From Oscillospiraceae bacterium (lineage in GTDB: Bacteria; Bacillota; Clostridia; Oscillospirales; Oscillospiraceae), in contig WQRL01000020.1 in the NCBI GenBank assembly GCA_009786775.1, positions 1 to 12,213 on the forward strand: a stretch of DNA of 12,213 nt, given 5' to 3'. The position numbers and the translations under genes were made by a program. Position 1 is the first letter of the stretch; each line of letters begins with the position of its first letter. The notes beneath the pieces were generated by a model. That model did not search any database. It was not told where the DNA came from and saw only the letters and a program-made list of their open reading frames with translations. Positions 6,117 to 10,967 of the stretch are shown in pieces.

Positions 6117-7097
6117 ATGGGTAATAATTATGAAGCACTAAGGACAGAGGGTTCTTTAGATATCCGCGTCTACGAGGAAAAGGTCATTGAGGCTATCCAG
6201 AAGCAAGTCGGCGACGGGCAGGTGCTGCTTGGCCTTTCGGGCGGCGTGGATTCATCTGTCTGCGCAGCGCTTCTGGCAAAGGCTATCCCCGGCAAACTCC
6301 ATTGCATCTTCGTTGATCACGGACTCATGCGCAAAAGCGAAGGTGATGAGGTAGAGGCCGCTTTTGCCGGCCGCGACTTAAACTTCGTGCGTGTAAATGC
6401 AGAAACCCGCTTTTTGGGTAAACTGGCAGGCATCACAGAGCCTGAAGCAAAGCGTAAAATCGTCGGAGAAGAGTTCATAAGGGTATTTGAAGAGGAAGCC
6501 CGCAAACTGAGCGGCGTTGAGTTTCTCGCTCAAGGCACAATATATCCTGACGTGGTAGAGTCCGGCGTCGATGGCGCAGCAGTTATCAAGAGCCACCACA
6601 ATGTAGGCGGCCTGCCCGCCGACATCGGCTTTAAGGAGCTCGTTGAACCGCTGCGCGGCCTGTATAAACCAGAAGTGCGGGAACTCGGGCGTCTGCTTGG
6701 GTTGCCTGCGGCTCTGACTGAACGCCAGCCCTTCCCAGGCCCGGGTCTCGCAGTCCGCTGCATCGGCGAGGTCACAAAGGAAAAACTAGATATCTTGCGC
6801 GACGCAGATGCAATTTTCCGTGCTGAAATTGAATCCGCCGAGATTGGCGCAAATCAATACTTCGCAGTGATGACAGGACTTAAGGCTGTGGGAATAAAAA
6901 ACGAGAAGCGGGCTTACGGCTACGTCATCGCCCTGCGGGCGGTTTCCACGTCCGACTTTATGACAGCCGAGTTTGTCAAAGTGCCTTATGAGGTGCTGGG
7001 CCAGTCCGCCGAGCGCATTTGCGCTGAAGTCGAAGCCGTCACCAGAGTAGTCTATGACATCACAGGCAAACCCCCAGGAACGGTGGAGTGGGAGTAG
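6117..7097 (+). CDS. guaA: GMP synthetase ATP-pyrophosphatase subunit (stand-alone)
   Basis: This 326-residue protein makes GMP from XMP, ATP and ammonia. The PP-loop SGGVDSS is at 41-47 and DHGLMRK at 67-73; SHHNVGGLP is at 160-168; the XMP-binding and dimerisation domain follows, with [10 protein letters not shown] at 203-212 and the C-terminal [10 protein letters not shown]. This matches the C-terminal two thirds of bacterial GuaA (about 510 residues). The N-terminal class I glutaminase domain (about 190 residues) is absent, and nothing in 5700-6116 encodes it. The ATG at 6117 has GGAGG 8 nt upstream and the first residues align with a natural start, so this looks like a genuine split subunit, as in archaea, rather than a broken gene. 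A separate glutaminase partner should exist elsewhere. It has its own terminator. Confidence 0.92.
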   Translation: MGNNYEALRTEGSLDIRVYEEKVIEAIQKQVGDGQVLLGLSGGVDSSVCAALLAKAIPGKLHCIFVDHGLMRKSEGDEVEAAFAGRDLNFVRVNAETRFLGKLAGITEPEAKRKIVGEEFIRVFEEEARKLSGVEFLAQGTIYPDVVESGVDGAAVIKSHHNVGGLPADIGFKELVEPLRGLYKPEVRELGRLLGLPAALTERQPFPGPGLAVRCIGEVTKEKLDILRDADAIFRAEIESAEIGANQYFAVMTGLKAVGIKNEKRAYGYVIALRAVSTSDFMTAEFVKVPYEVLGQSAERICAEVEAVTRVVYDITGKPPGTVEWE

Positions 7098-7104
7098 ACA
7101 TAAG

Positions 7105-7151
7105 AAGCCCCGAAAGCCTGATGATTACAGGGTTTTCGGGGCTTAGTTTTT
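7105..7151 (+). terminator. Intrinsic terminator of guaA
   Basis: The stem AAGCCCCGAAA (7105-7115) pairs perfectly with TTTCGGGGCTT (7134-7144), extended by an imperfect inner stem, and is followed by AG and T5. It begins 8 nt after the guaA stop. Confidence 0.92.
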
Positions 7152-7406
7152 GGTTTCAACTCCATTTTGACTCCGTTTTTGATGCTTACTGATTTTGAGA
7201 TGGGGCTGTCATTCGTTTTTCAAACTCCTTGCGCTGTCCTTACAAGTGAAAGAAGATGATGATGGGAACAAGCAATAAAAAAGAAAATCAAGCTATGCCG
7301 CCGCAGGGCGGCTATTCGCTTATTTTGCAGTTACACCGCAAAACAGCAGGAACGCAAACTTCTTTATGACCCCACTCAAAAATCACAAAAAGTGCACACA
7401 CATTTG
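7152..7406. other. Gene-poor spacer with possible mobile-element debris
   Basis: Between the guaA terminator and the toxin-antitoxin promoter I see no solid gene. On the plus strand a 37-codon frame, 7256-7369, starts with three Met codons (MMMGTSNKKENQAMPP...) but has no clear RBS. It includes a 6-bp hairpin GCCGCC/GGCGGC at 7297-7312. On the minus strand, short frames such as KEFEKRM (near 7230) follow an AAGGAG but end after a few codons. These could be remnants of an integrated element; I do not recognise any of them firmly. Confidence 0.3.
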
Positions 7407-7436
7407 TTGACAGCGTAAATACACTCATAGTATAAT
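7407..7436 (+). promoter_or_regulatory. Consensus promoter of the toxin-antitoxin operon
   Basis: A perfect -35 TTGACA (7407-7412), an 18-nt spacer and a perfect -10 TATAAT (7431-7436) precede the antitoxin ATG by 33 nt. A short inverted repeat, CATA...TATG (7426-7443), spans the -10 box and could be part of the autorepression operator expected for RelB/DinJ-type antitoxins; that operator assignment is tentative. Confidence 0.85.
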
Positions 7437-7469
7437 GGTTATGCTACGAGCAGAAAGGAAGTGCTTTTT

Positions 7470-7748
7470 ATGGCTCAAACAAGTATCAATATACGAATGG
7501 ACGAAGAATTGAAGCGTGACTTTGACGACACTTGCAGCGACTTAGGCTTGTCAATGACAGCGGCGTTTACTGTATTTGCGAAAACTGTTGTTCGGCGGCA
7601 GAGAATACCCTTTGAGATTTCAAAAGATATTCCCAATTCCGAAACAATAGCCGCCATTGAGGAAATACAGGCAATGAAAAAAGACCCGAATAAACGCCTG
7701 TACAACAACTTTAGCGAACTTTTGAGCGAGGTGGAAGCTGATGTATAA
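7470..7748 (+). CDS. RelB/DinJ-family antitoxin
   Basis: The 92-residue protein has an N-terminal ribbon-helix-helix DNA-binding domain (TSINIRMDEELKRDFDDTC; then LGLSMTAAFTVFAKTVVRRQRIPFE), characteristic of DinJ/RelB antitoxins. Its C-terminal tail should wrap the toxin. It neutralises the YafQ-type toxin encoded next and represses the operon as a complex. The ATG at 7470 is preceded by AAAGGA (spacing about 10); a GTG at 7461 in the same frame is too close to that RBS. The gene overlaps the toxin gene by 8 bp (7741-7748), so the two are translationally coupled. Confidence 0.92.
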   Translation: MAQTSINIRMDEELKRDFDDTCSDLGLSMTAAFTVFAKTVVRRQRIPFEISKDIPNSETIAAIEEIQAMKKDPNKRLYNNFSELLSEVEADV

Positions 7749-8013
7749 AATTGCGGCTTCTACCAAATTCAAAAAGGATTTGAGGCTTGCAATCAAGAGA
7801 GGGTATAATATCAGCCTTTTAGATGATGTTGTGACTATACTTGCCGCAGGGAAAGTCTTAAGTGAAAAATATCTCGACCACCCATTGAAAGGCAATTACA
7901 AAGGCTGCAGAGAGTGCCACATAACCCCCGATTGGCTATTGATTTATGAAATAGATGGCGATGAACTTATTTTACATCTAACCCGAACAGGAACGCACTC
8001 CGATTTGTTTTAA
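7741..8013 (+). CDS. yafQ: YafQ-family mRNA interferase toxin
   Basis: The 90-residue protein has the RelE/YafQ fold pattern. All residues important in E. coli YafQ have counterparts at shifted positions: H47 (DHPLKG), H60 and D64-W65 (CHITPDWLLIYE), H86 and F90 (GTHSDLF). YafQ cleaves mRNA on the ribosome. The set is complete, so the toxin is probably active and must be held by the overlapping antitoxin. Its stop codon is part of the RBS (TAAGGGG) of the following broken gene, implying a three-gene operon originally. Confidence 0.92.
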   Translation: MYKIAASTKFKKDLRLAIKRGYNISLLDDVVTILAAGKVLSEKYLDHPLKGNYKGCRECHITPDWLLIYEIDGDELILHLTRTGTHSDLF

Positions 8014-8024
8014 GGGGATTGATT

Positions 8025-8272
8025 ATGAGCATAAACAATATACCCGTTGATTTGACTGATATTCCAGAATTGACCAATAAGGATTTGCCAAAGCGAAGAA
8101 AAATCCTTACGCTAAGCGCATAAAAGAAAGCGGCTATTCCATCACAATTCACTACAACCCCGAAGATGTGGCGGCACAAATAAGAGGAAATATAGACCAG
8201 ATTCACGGCGAAAACATGTATCCGTTCGACAAGTCAAGGAGGTTAAATACGACAATCGAAAGGGCTGATGAT
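8025..8272 (+). pseudogene. Frameshifted third gene of the toxin-antitoxin operon
   Basis: An ATG at 8025, 7 nt after AAGGGG, opens MSINNIPVDLTDIPELTNKD and stops at 8121-8123 after 32 residues. Moving to another frame at the A5 run (8099-8103) restores a protein-like reading: KNPYAKRIKESGYSITIHY, then NPEDVAAQIRGN. One A lost from that run explains the break. The restored frame has no stop and runs straight into the MazE-like gene, suggesting that a deletion also fused the two. Small proteins of this type are often found beside toxin genes in clostridia, but I cannot assign a function. It could also be a sequencing error. Confidence 0.65.
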
Positions 8273-8530
8273 ATGCAAGAAGCAACTGTTGTATCTCTAG
8301 AGGGCAACAGCACGGTTATTCGTGTGCCTGTGAAGATTTTGAGAAAGGCCCAAGTAGACCTTAACGACAAGCTGTTCTTTGAGGTAGACGATGATAAGAG
8401 GATTATTTTAACTAAAGCTCCTACACCGAAGCAAGGAACATTGGAATATCTTTTTAAGGACTATGAGGGCGGCCGCTTTCAAACAGAACTTGCCCCCTTG
8501 GGCGAACCAAAGGGGCAAGAAAAATGGTAA
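8273..8530 (+). CDS. MazE-like (AbrB/SpoVT fold) antitoxin
   Basis: The 85-residue protein has an N-terminal swapped-hairpin AbrB domain (NSTVIRVPVKILRKAQVDLNDKL, then IILTKAP) and a C-terminal toxin-binding tail (TLEYLFKDYEGG...). MazE binds DNA and neutralises the MazF endoribonuclease. The ATG at 8273 has AGGG 9 nt upstream; the frame stays open further upstream because of the fused pseudogene. Its stop overlaps the ATG of a mazF stub (ATGGTAA), the usual mazEF arrangement. Without the toxin it is an orphan, perhaps a decoy or simply a relic. Confidence 0.8.
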   Translation: MQEATVVSLEGNSTVIRVPVKILRKAQVDLNDKLFFEVDDDKRIILTKAPTPKQGTLEYLFKDYEGGRFQTELAPLGEPKGQEKW

Positions 8531-8571
8531 ATGGGATTCCAGCAAAAGGCGATATTACAAGATTAACCTAA
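8524..8571 (+). pseudogene. Truncated mazF: first 15 codons only
   Basis: From the ATG at 8524, overlapping the mazE stop by 7 nt, the frame reads MVNGIPAKGDITRLT and then stops. MazF/PemK toxins typically begin with a similar KGDI-x-x-L segment, followed by F-D-P. Nothing MazF-like follows in any frame in 8572-8684, so the toxin body was deleted. Between 8596 and 8658 an open fragment ending LLEKVVLVFQLNQV may belong to whatever lies across the deletion; I do not recognise it. Confidence 0.65.
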
Positions 8572-8684
8572 ACCTGTGACCGGCTGCTCTGATAAATGAA
8601 CTTTTGGAAAAGGTTGTCCTGGTGTTTCAGCTGAATCAAGTGTAAAGTAGCCGTCGATATATCGCCCCTGCACCACACCGGCCA

Positions 8685-9053
8685 TTATTTCGCCGGCAAG
8701 ACTTCCAGCCAGTAGCCGTCGGGGTCTTCTATGAAGTATAGGCCCATAGAGGTGTTCTCATAGCAGATGCAGCCCATTTCTTTGTGAAGTGCATATGCGG
8801 CATCATAATCGTCTGCGACAAATGCTAGGTGAATTTCGTTATCGCCGAGATCGTATGGGTCTTTGCGGTCTCTCATCCAAGTCAGTTCAATTTGGTTTGA
8901 ATCTGTACCATCGGAAATGAAGGCCAGTATAAAGCTGCCGTCATCAGCTTTCATTTCTCTGACAAGTTCCAAGCCCAGTGCTTTCTTGTAAAATTCCAGA
9001 GATTTTTCCAAATTTAGGACGTTTAGATTCGTGTGTACATGTTTGAATTTCAT
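8685..9053 (-). CDS. Glyoxalase I-like VOC-superfamily protein
   Basis: The 122-residue protein has two beta-alpha-beta-beta-beta units of the vicinal-oxygen-chelate fold. Metal ligands match lactoylglutathione lyase: H5 or H7 (KHVHTNL), E56 (QIELTW), H75 (IHLAFV) and E117 (YWLEVLP), with the typical FIEDPDGYWLEV end. A GloA-type isomerase detoxifying methylglyoxal with a thiol cofactor is the best guess; fosfomycin-resistance or dioxygenase relatives share the ligands. The ATG at 9053 has AAGGA 7 nt upstream. It is monocistronic, on the minus strand, separated from its promoter by a leader of about 130 nt. A short GC-rich stem (8679-8696) overlaps its stop codon. Confidence 0.88.
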   Translation of the reverse strand: MKFKHVHTNLNVLNLEKSLEFYKKALGLELVREMKADDGSFILAFISDGTDSNQIELTWMRDRKDPYDLGDNEIHLAFVADDYDAAYALHKEMGCICYENTSMGLYFIEDPDGYWLEVLPAK

Positions 9054-9081
9054 ATCTGTCTCCTTAAAATGTTATTAATAC

Positions 9082-9110
9082 AAGCAAGTGCTGATTTCAG
9101 ATGGGTCAGC
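9082..9110 (-). promoter_or_regulatory. Hairpin in the leader of the VOC gene
   Basis: AG(C/T)GCTGA arms (8 bp, one wobble) close an 11-nt loop, with T-rich DNA on both sides (TCTTTTAT on the plus side). It lies between the VOC promoter and its RBS. It could act as an attenuator for the VOC gene or as a plus-strand terminator. No known riboswitch class was recognised in the leader 9054-9185. Confidence 0.35.
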
Positions 9111-9191
9111 GCTTCTTTTATAGCGGGCTTCGGCAAGGTCTACAAGGTTATATACCCTTTACAACTTCCGTGCCAAGTTTACTCTCGTTTA

Positions 9192-9219
9192 ATTATACTG
9201 CATTCTTCGGCATAATCAA
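9192..9219 (-). promoter_or_regulatory. Promoter of the VOC gene
   Basis: On the minus strand, -35 TTGATT (9214-9219), a 16-nt spacer and a perfect -10 TATAAT (9192-9197). It sits just inside the repeat element copy B, whose outer end is at 9264. The start near 9185 gives a leader of about 130 nt. Confidence 0.7.
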
Positions 9220-9263
9220 CACAAAACATAAATTTCTTATAACTGTTCGTCCCATTGCAATAC

Positions 9264-9428
9264 ACAGGCCAGTCGAACACGGGCAGGTGCTCTGTGGGAA
9301 AGTGGAGCGGCCGCAGTCCTGGAACACAAATTTTGCCTATGATATCAAGTTTCTGCCAGGGTAGACGTGACTGACGGAGGCCGTTTCACTTTTTCACAGA
9401 GCACTTGCACGGGTTTGACGGATGGTTT
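9264..9428 (-). repeat. 165-bp imperfect palindromic (MITE-like) element, copy B
   Basis: This is the inverted partner of 5809-5973, same length and no gaps. Differences cluster in the outer arm and in a 20-nt part of the centre (9334-9360). The 32 bp ending in GCGGCCGCT are identical to copy A, and so are GTGAAACGGCC and GTCAGTCACGTCTA. No target-site duplication is obvious at its ends. It separates the VOC promoter from the tcdA control region. Confidence 0.8.
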
Positions 9429-9487
9429 TAGATATGGGTGAACTGTAGCAGTATCCTGCCCTATAATATTTTTCACCATTAATTCTT

Positions 9488-9528
9488 TTTAGAAATGTCA
9501 TTTCTAAAGCCGCAAAATGTGTTACAAT
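9488..9528 (+). promoter_or_regulatory. tcdA promoter with palindromic operator candidate
   Basis: TTTAGAAATG-T-CATTTCTAAA (9488-9508) is a perfect 21-bp palindrome with 10-bp arms. An extended -10, TGTTACAAT (box TACAAT at 9523-9528), lies 14 nt downstream, so the palindrome covers the -35 position, where no good -35 box exists. That geometry suits a repressor or activator site. A second inverted repeat, ACTGCGC/GCGCAGT (9539-9574), falls in the leader. Confidence 0.5.
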
Positions 9529-9601
9529 GTCGGCAAATACTGCGCAATAAAGCGATTAAGGCAACCAGCGCAGTTAAGCAATCAAAAAGCAGAGGTACAA
9601 A

Positions 9602-10351
9602 ATGGATCAGTTTTCCAGAACAGAAATGATTTTAGGCAAGGAGGCCATGGATAAGCTTGCAGGCTCATCCGTCGCTATTTTCGGCATCGGCGGCGTGGGA
9701 GGTGCTGCGGCAGAGGCGCTTGCAAGGACAGGAGTAGGCAAGTTTGCACTGTGCGATGACGACACTGTCTGCCTGACTAACATTAACCGACAAGTAATTG
9801 CCACCCACAAAACGCTCGGGCGGGATAAAATAGATGTAATGGCCGAGAGGATAAAAGATATAAACCCTTTGGCTGACGTTCACGGCATTCACTGCTTTTA
9901 CGGCAAGGATACTGCCCCTGATGTAGATTTGTCCAAATATGATTATATCTTGGATGCCGTGGATACTGTAACCGCTAAGCTGTTGCTAGTCGAGGGCGCT
10001 CTGGCAGCGGGTGTACCGATAATAAGCTGCATGGGGACCGGCAACAAACTTGACCCGACACAACTTGAAGTCACCGACATTTATAAGACAAGCGTGTGCC
10101 CGCTGGCCAAAGTGATGCGGAGGGAGCTAAAAGCCAGAAGGGTTAAGAAGCTCAAAGTTGTTTATTCAAAAGAACAGCCCCTTGTGCCCTCAGACGATGA
10201 GAGGTTTAGTTGCAAACACAACTGCATCTGCGGGCCCGATAGTTCCAAACACTGCGAAAAACGCCGCGCAATTCCCGGCAGCGTGGCCTTTGTTCCGCCT
10301 GTCGCAGGAATCATTATGGCCGGAGAAATTATAAGGGATTTAATTGGTTAG
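9602..10351 (+). CDS. tcdA: tRNA threonylcarbamoyladenosine dehydratase (TcdA/YgdL)
   Basis: The 249-residue protein belongs to the ThiF/MoeB/E1-like family. It has the ATP-binding GIGGVG at 28-33, acidic D52-D54, NRQ (62-64), K76 and D118/D121 (LDAVDT), then YKTSVCPLAKVMRREL (161-176) and IPGSVAFVPPVAG (224-236) typical of the TcdA branch. It adenylates t6A37 in tRNA to drive cyclisation to ct6A; in E. coli it is sulfur-linked to CsdA/CsdE. An unusual loop with four Cys (C204, C208, C210, C218) sits just before IPGS and could bind metal. The ATG at 9602 has GAGG 7 nt upstream. It has its own promoter. Confidence 0.92.
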   Translation: MDQFSRTEMILGKEAMDKLAGSSVAIFGIGGVGGAAAEALARTGVGKFALCDDDTVCLTNINRQVIATHKTLGRDKIDVMAERIKDINPLADVHGIHCFYGKDTAPDVDLSKYDYILDAVDTVTAKLLLVEGALAAGVPIISCMGTGNKLDPTQLEVTDIYKTSVCPLAKVMRRELKARRVKKLKVVYSKEQPLVPSDDERFSCKHNCICGPDSSKHCEKRRAIPGSVAFVPPVAGIIMAGEIIRDLIG

Positions 10352-10475
10352 CCAGTTCTTAGTAGACAAGACCACCCACATGCAAGCCATTGGCCGCGTG
10401 GGCGGCTTGCATATGGGTACAGATTTTGAAATTGCACGCATGCTTGGCAATGCCCTTATCATCGTAGAGGCATAA
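10344..10475 (+). CDS. Possible 43-residue protein overlapping the tcdA stop
   Basis: A TTG at 10344, 5 nt after AAGGGA, opens a frame that overlaps the tcdA stop by 8 nt and reads (M)VSQFLVDKTTHMQAIGRV, then GGLHMGTDFEIARMLGNALI, ending in IVEA. The composition and codons look protein-like, with an amphipathic C-terminal helix. I do not recognise a family. Against it, the region contains a 15-bp hairpin (10374-10418) that could itself be the functional feature, and the frame is short. Treat it as a candidate: a coupled small protein, or the fragment of a larger lost gene. Confidence 0.35.
   Translation: MVSQFLVDKTTHMQAIGRVGGLHMGTDFEIARMLGNALIIVEA
10374..10418. terminator. Large hairpin between convergent tcdA and MazG-like genes
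   Basis: ACCCACATGCAAGCC (10374-10388) pairs with GGCTTGCATATGGGT (10404-10418) with a single mismatch around a 15-nt GC-rich loop. It lies between two convergent genes, where a bidirectional terminator is expected, but no proper T-run follows on either strand. It lies inside the possible small ORF described here. Confidence 0.4.
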
Positions 10476-10503
10476 ATCATCTCTACAAAACGCATTAATG
10501 CAC

Positions 10504-10818
10504 TTACAGGTCGCTCCGTCCGAACTCTGTATCGTTGCCATACTTCTCGTTGTTTAGATTTTCCTTTAAGGGGATAACCTCTTCCAAATCAATTTCATAA
10601 CAATTGGCCAAGGCTATGGCATAGTAAATCACATCCCATAGTTCTTCATCAATAGTTTCCTTGATGCCGCCCTCGCTTTGCGGGCGCAGATTTTTGCGCA
10701 TGGCTCGTGACAGCTCTCCGACTTCTTCGGTGAGTTTCATGAAATATGCATCTTTTAATTGTGGATTGTGGTCTTTGGCTTTTATGTATTTTTGTAAATA
10801 CCCTATTGATATGCTCAT
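10504..10818 (-). CDS. MazG-like nucleotide pyrophosphohydrolase
   Basis: The 104-residue all-alpha protein has the MazG metal motif: EEVGE at 31-35 (EExxE) and EELWD at 58-62 (ExxD), spaced as in the family, and a KYG near the end. Such enzymes hydrolyse (d)NTPs to NMP and pyrophosphate, often cleaning non-canonical nucleotides; the exact substrate is unknown. It is the short, single-domain type. The ATG at 10818 follows a G-rich RBS (GGGGGAGAAA); a TTG at 10830 would add 4 residues but leaves no room for an RBS. It is monocistronic and convergent with tcdA. Confidence 0.85.
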   Translation of the reverse strand: MSISIGYLQKYIKAKDHNPQLKDAYFMKLTEEVGELSRAMRKNLRPQSEGGIKETIDEELWDVIYYAIALANCYEIDLEEVIPLKENLNNEKYGNDTEFGRSDL

Positions 10819-10866
10819 TTTCTCCCCCAATCCTTAACCTATAACACCGCTATGACGCTGAGCAAA

Positions 10867-10896
10867 ATTATAACACAGACCATAACAATTGAGCAA
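10867..10896 (-). promoter_or_regulatory. Promoter of the MazG-like gene
   Basis: On the minus strand, -35 TTGCTC (10891-10896), an 18-nt spacer and a perfect -10 TATAAT (10867-10872) preceded by TGT (extended -10). The start near 10860 gives a leader of about 40 nt. Confidence 0.6.
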
Positions 10897-10924
10897 TTAA
10901 ACCTTCAATCTCAAATTATGGCAA

Positions 10925-10952
10925 GTGCAGACCTTTAAGCGAGGGTCTGCAC
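10925..10952 (-). terminator. Hairpin downstream of the last gene
   Basis: GTGCAGACC (10925-10933) pairs with GGTCTGCAC (10944-10952) around a 10-nt loop, 15 nt beyond the stop of the gene to the right. The following DNA (TTGCCATAATTT on the minus strand) is only partly T-rich, so termination is likely but not textbook. Confidence 0.6.
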
Positions 10953-10967
10953 CTGTCTATAATTTAT

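Noticed and set aside
6214..6226. A 13-nt match (ACGGGCAGGTGCT) inside guaA to the repeat element ends
   Set aside because: It codes for conserved GuaA residues (DGQVLL) and there is no other similarity around it, so it is chance.
6117..7097. guaA as a 5'-truncated pseudogene
   Set aside because: A strong RBS, an in-place ATG, complete catalytic motifs and a good terminator argue for an intact separate subunit; only a genome search could overturn this.
8679..8696. CCGGC/GCCGG stem over the VOC stop codon as a terminator
   Set aside because: The stem is only 5 bp, includes coding sequence and lacks a T-run.
9033..9364. Plus-strand ORFs across the VOC leader and element copy B
   Set aside because: They run through a promoter and a repeat element, have no RBS and no protein-like pattern.
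10359..10541. A 60-residue cysteine-rich ORF on the minus strand
   Set aside because: Tempting as a metal-binding peptide, but it overlaps the 3' end of the MazG-like gene, has no RBS, and the opposite strand gives a more protein-like frame.
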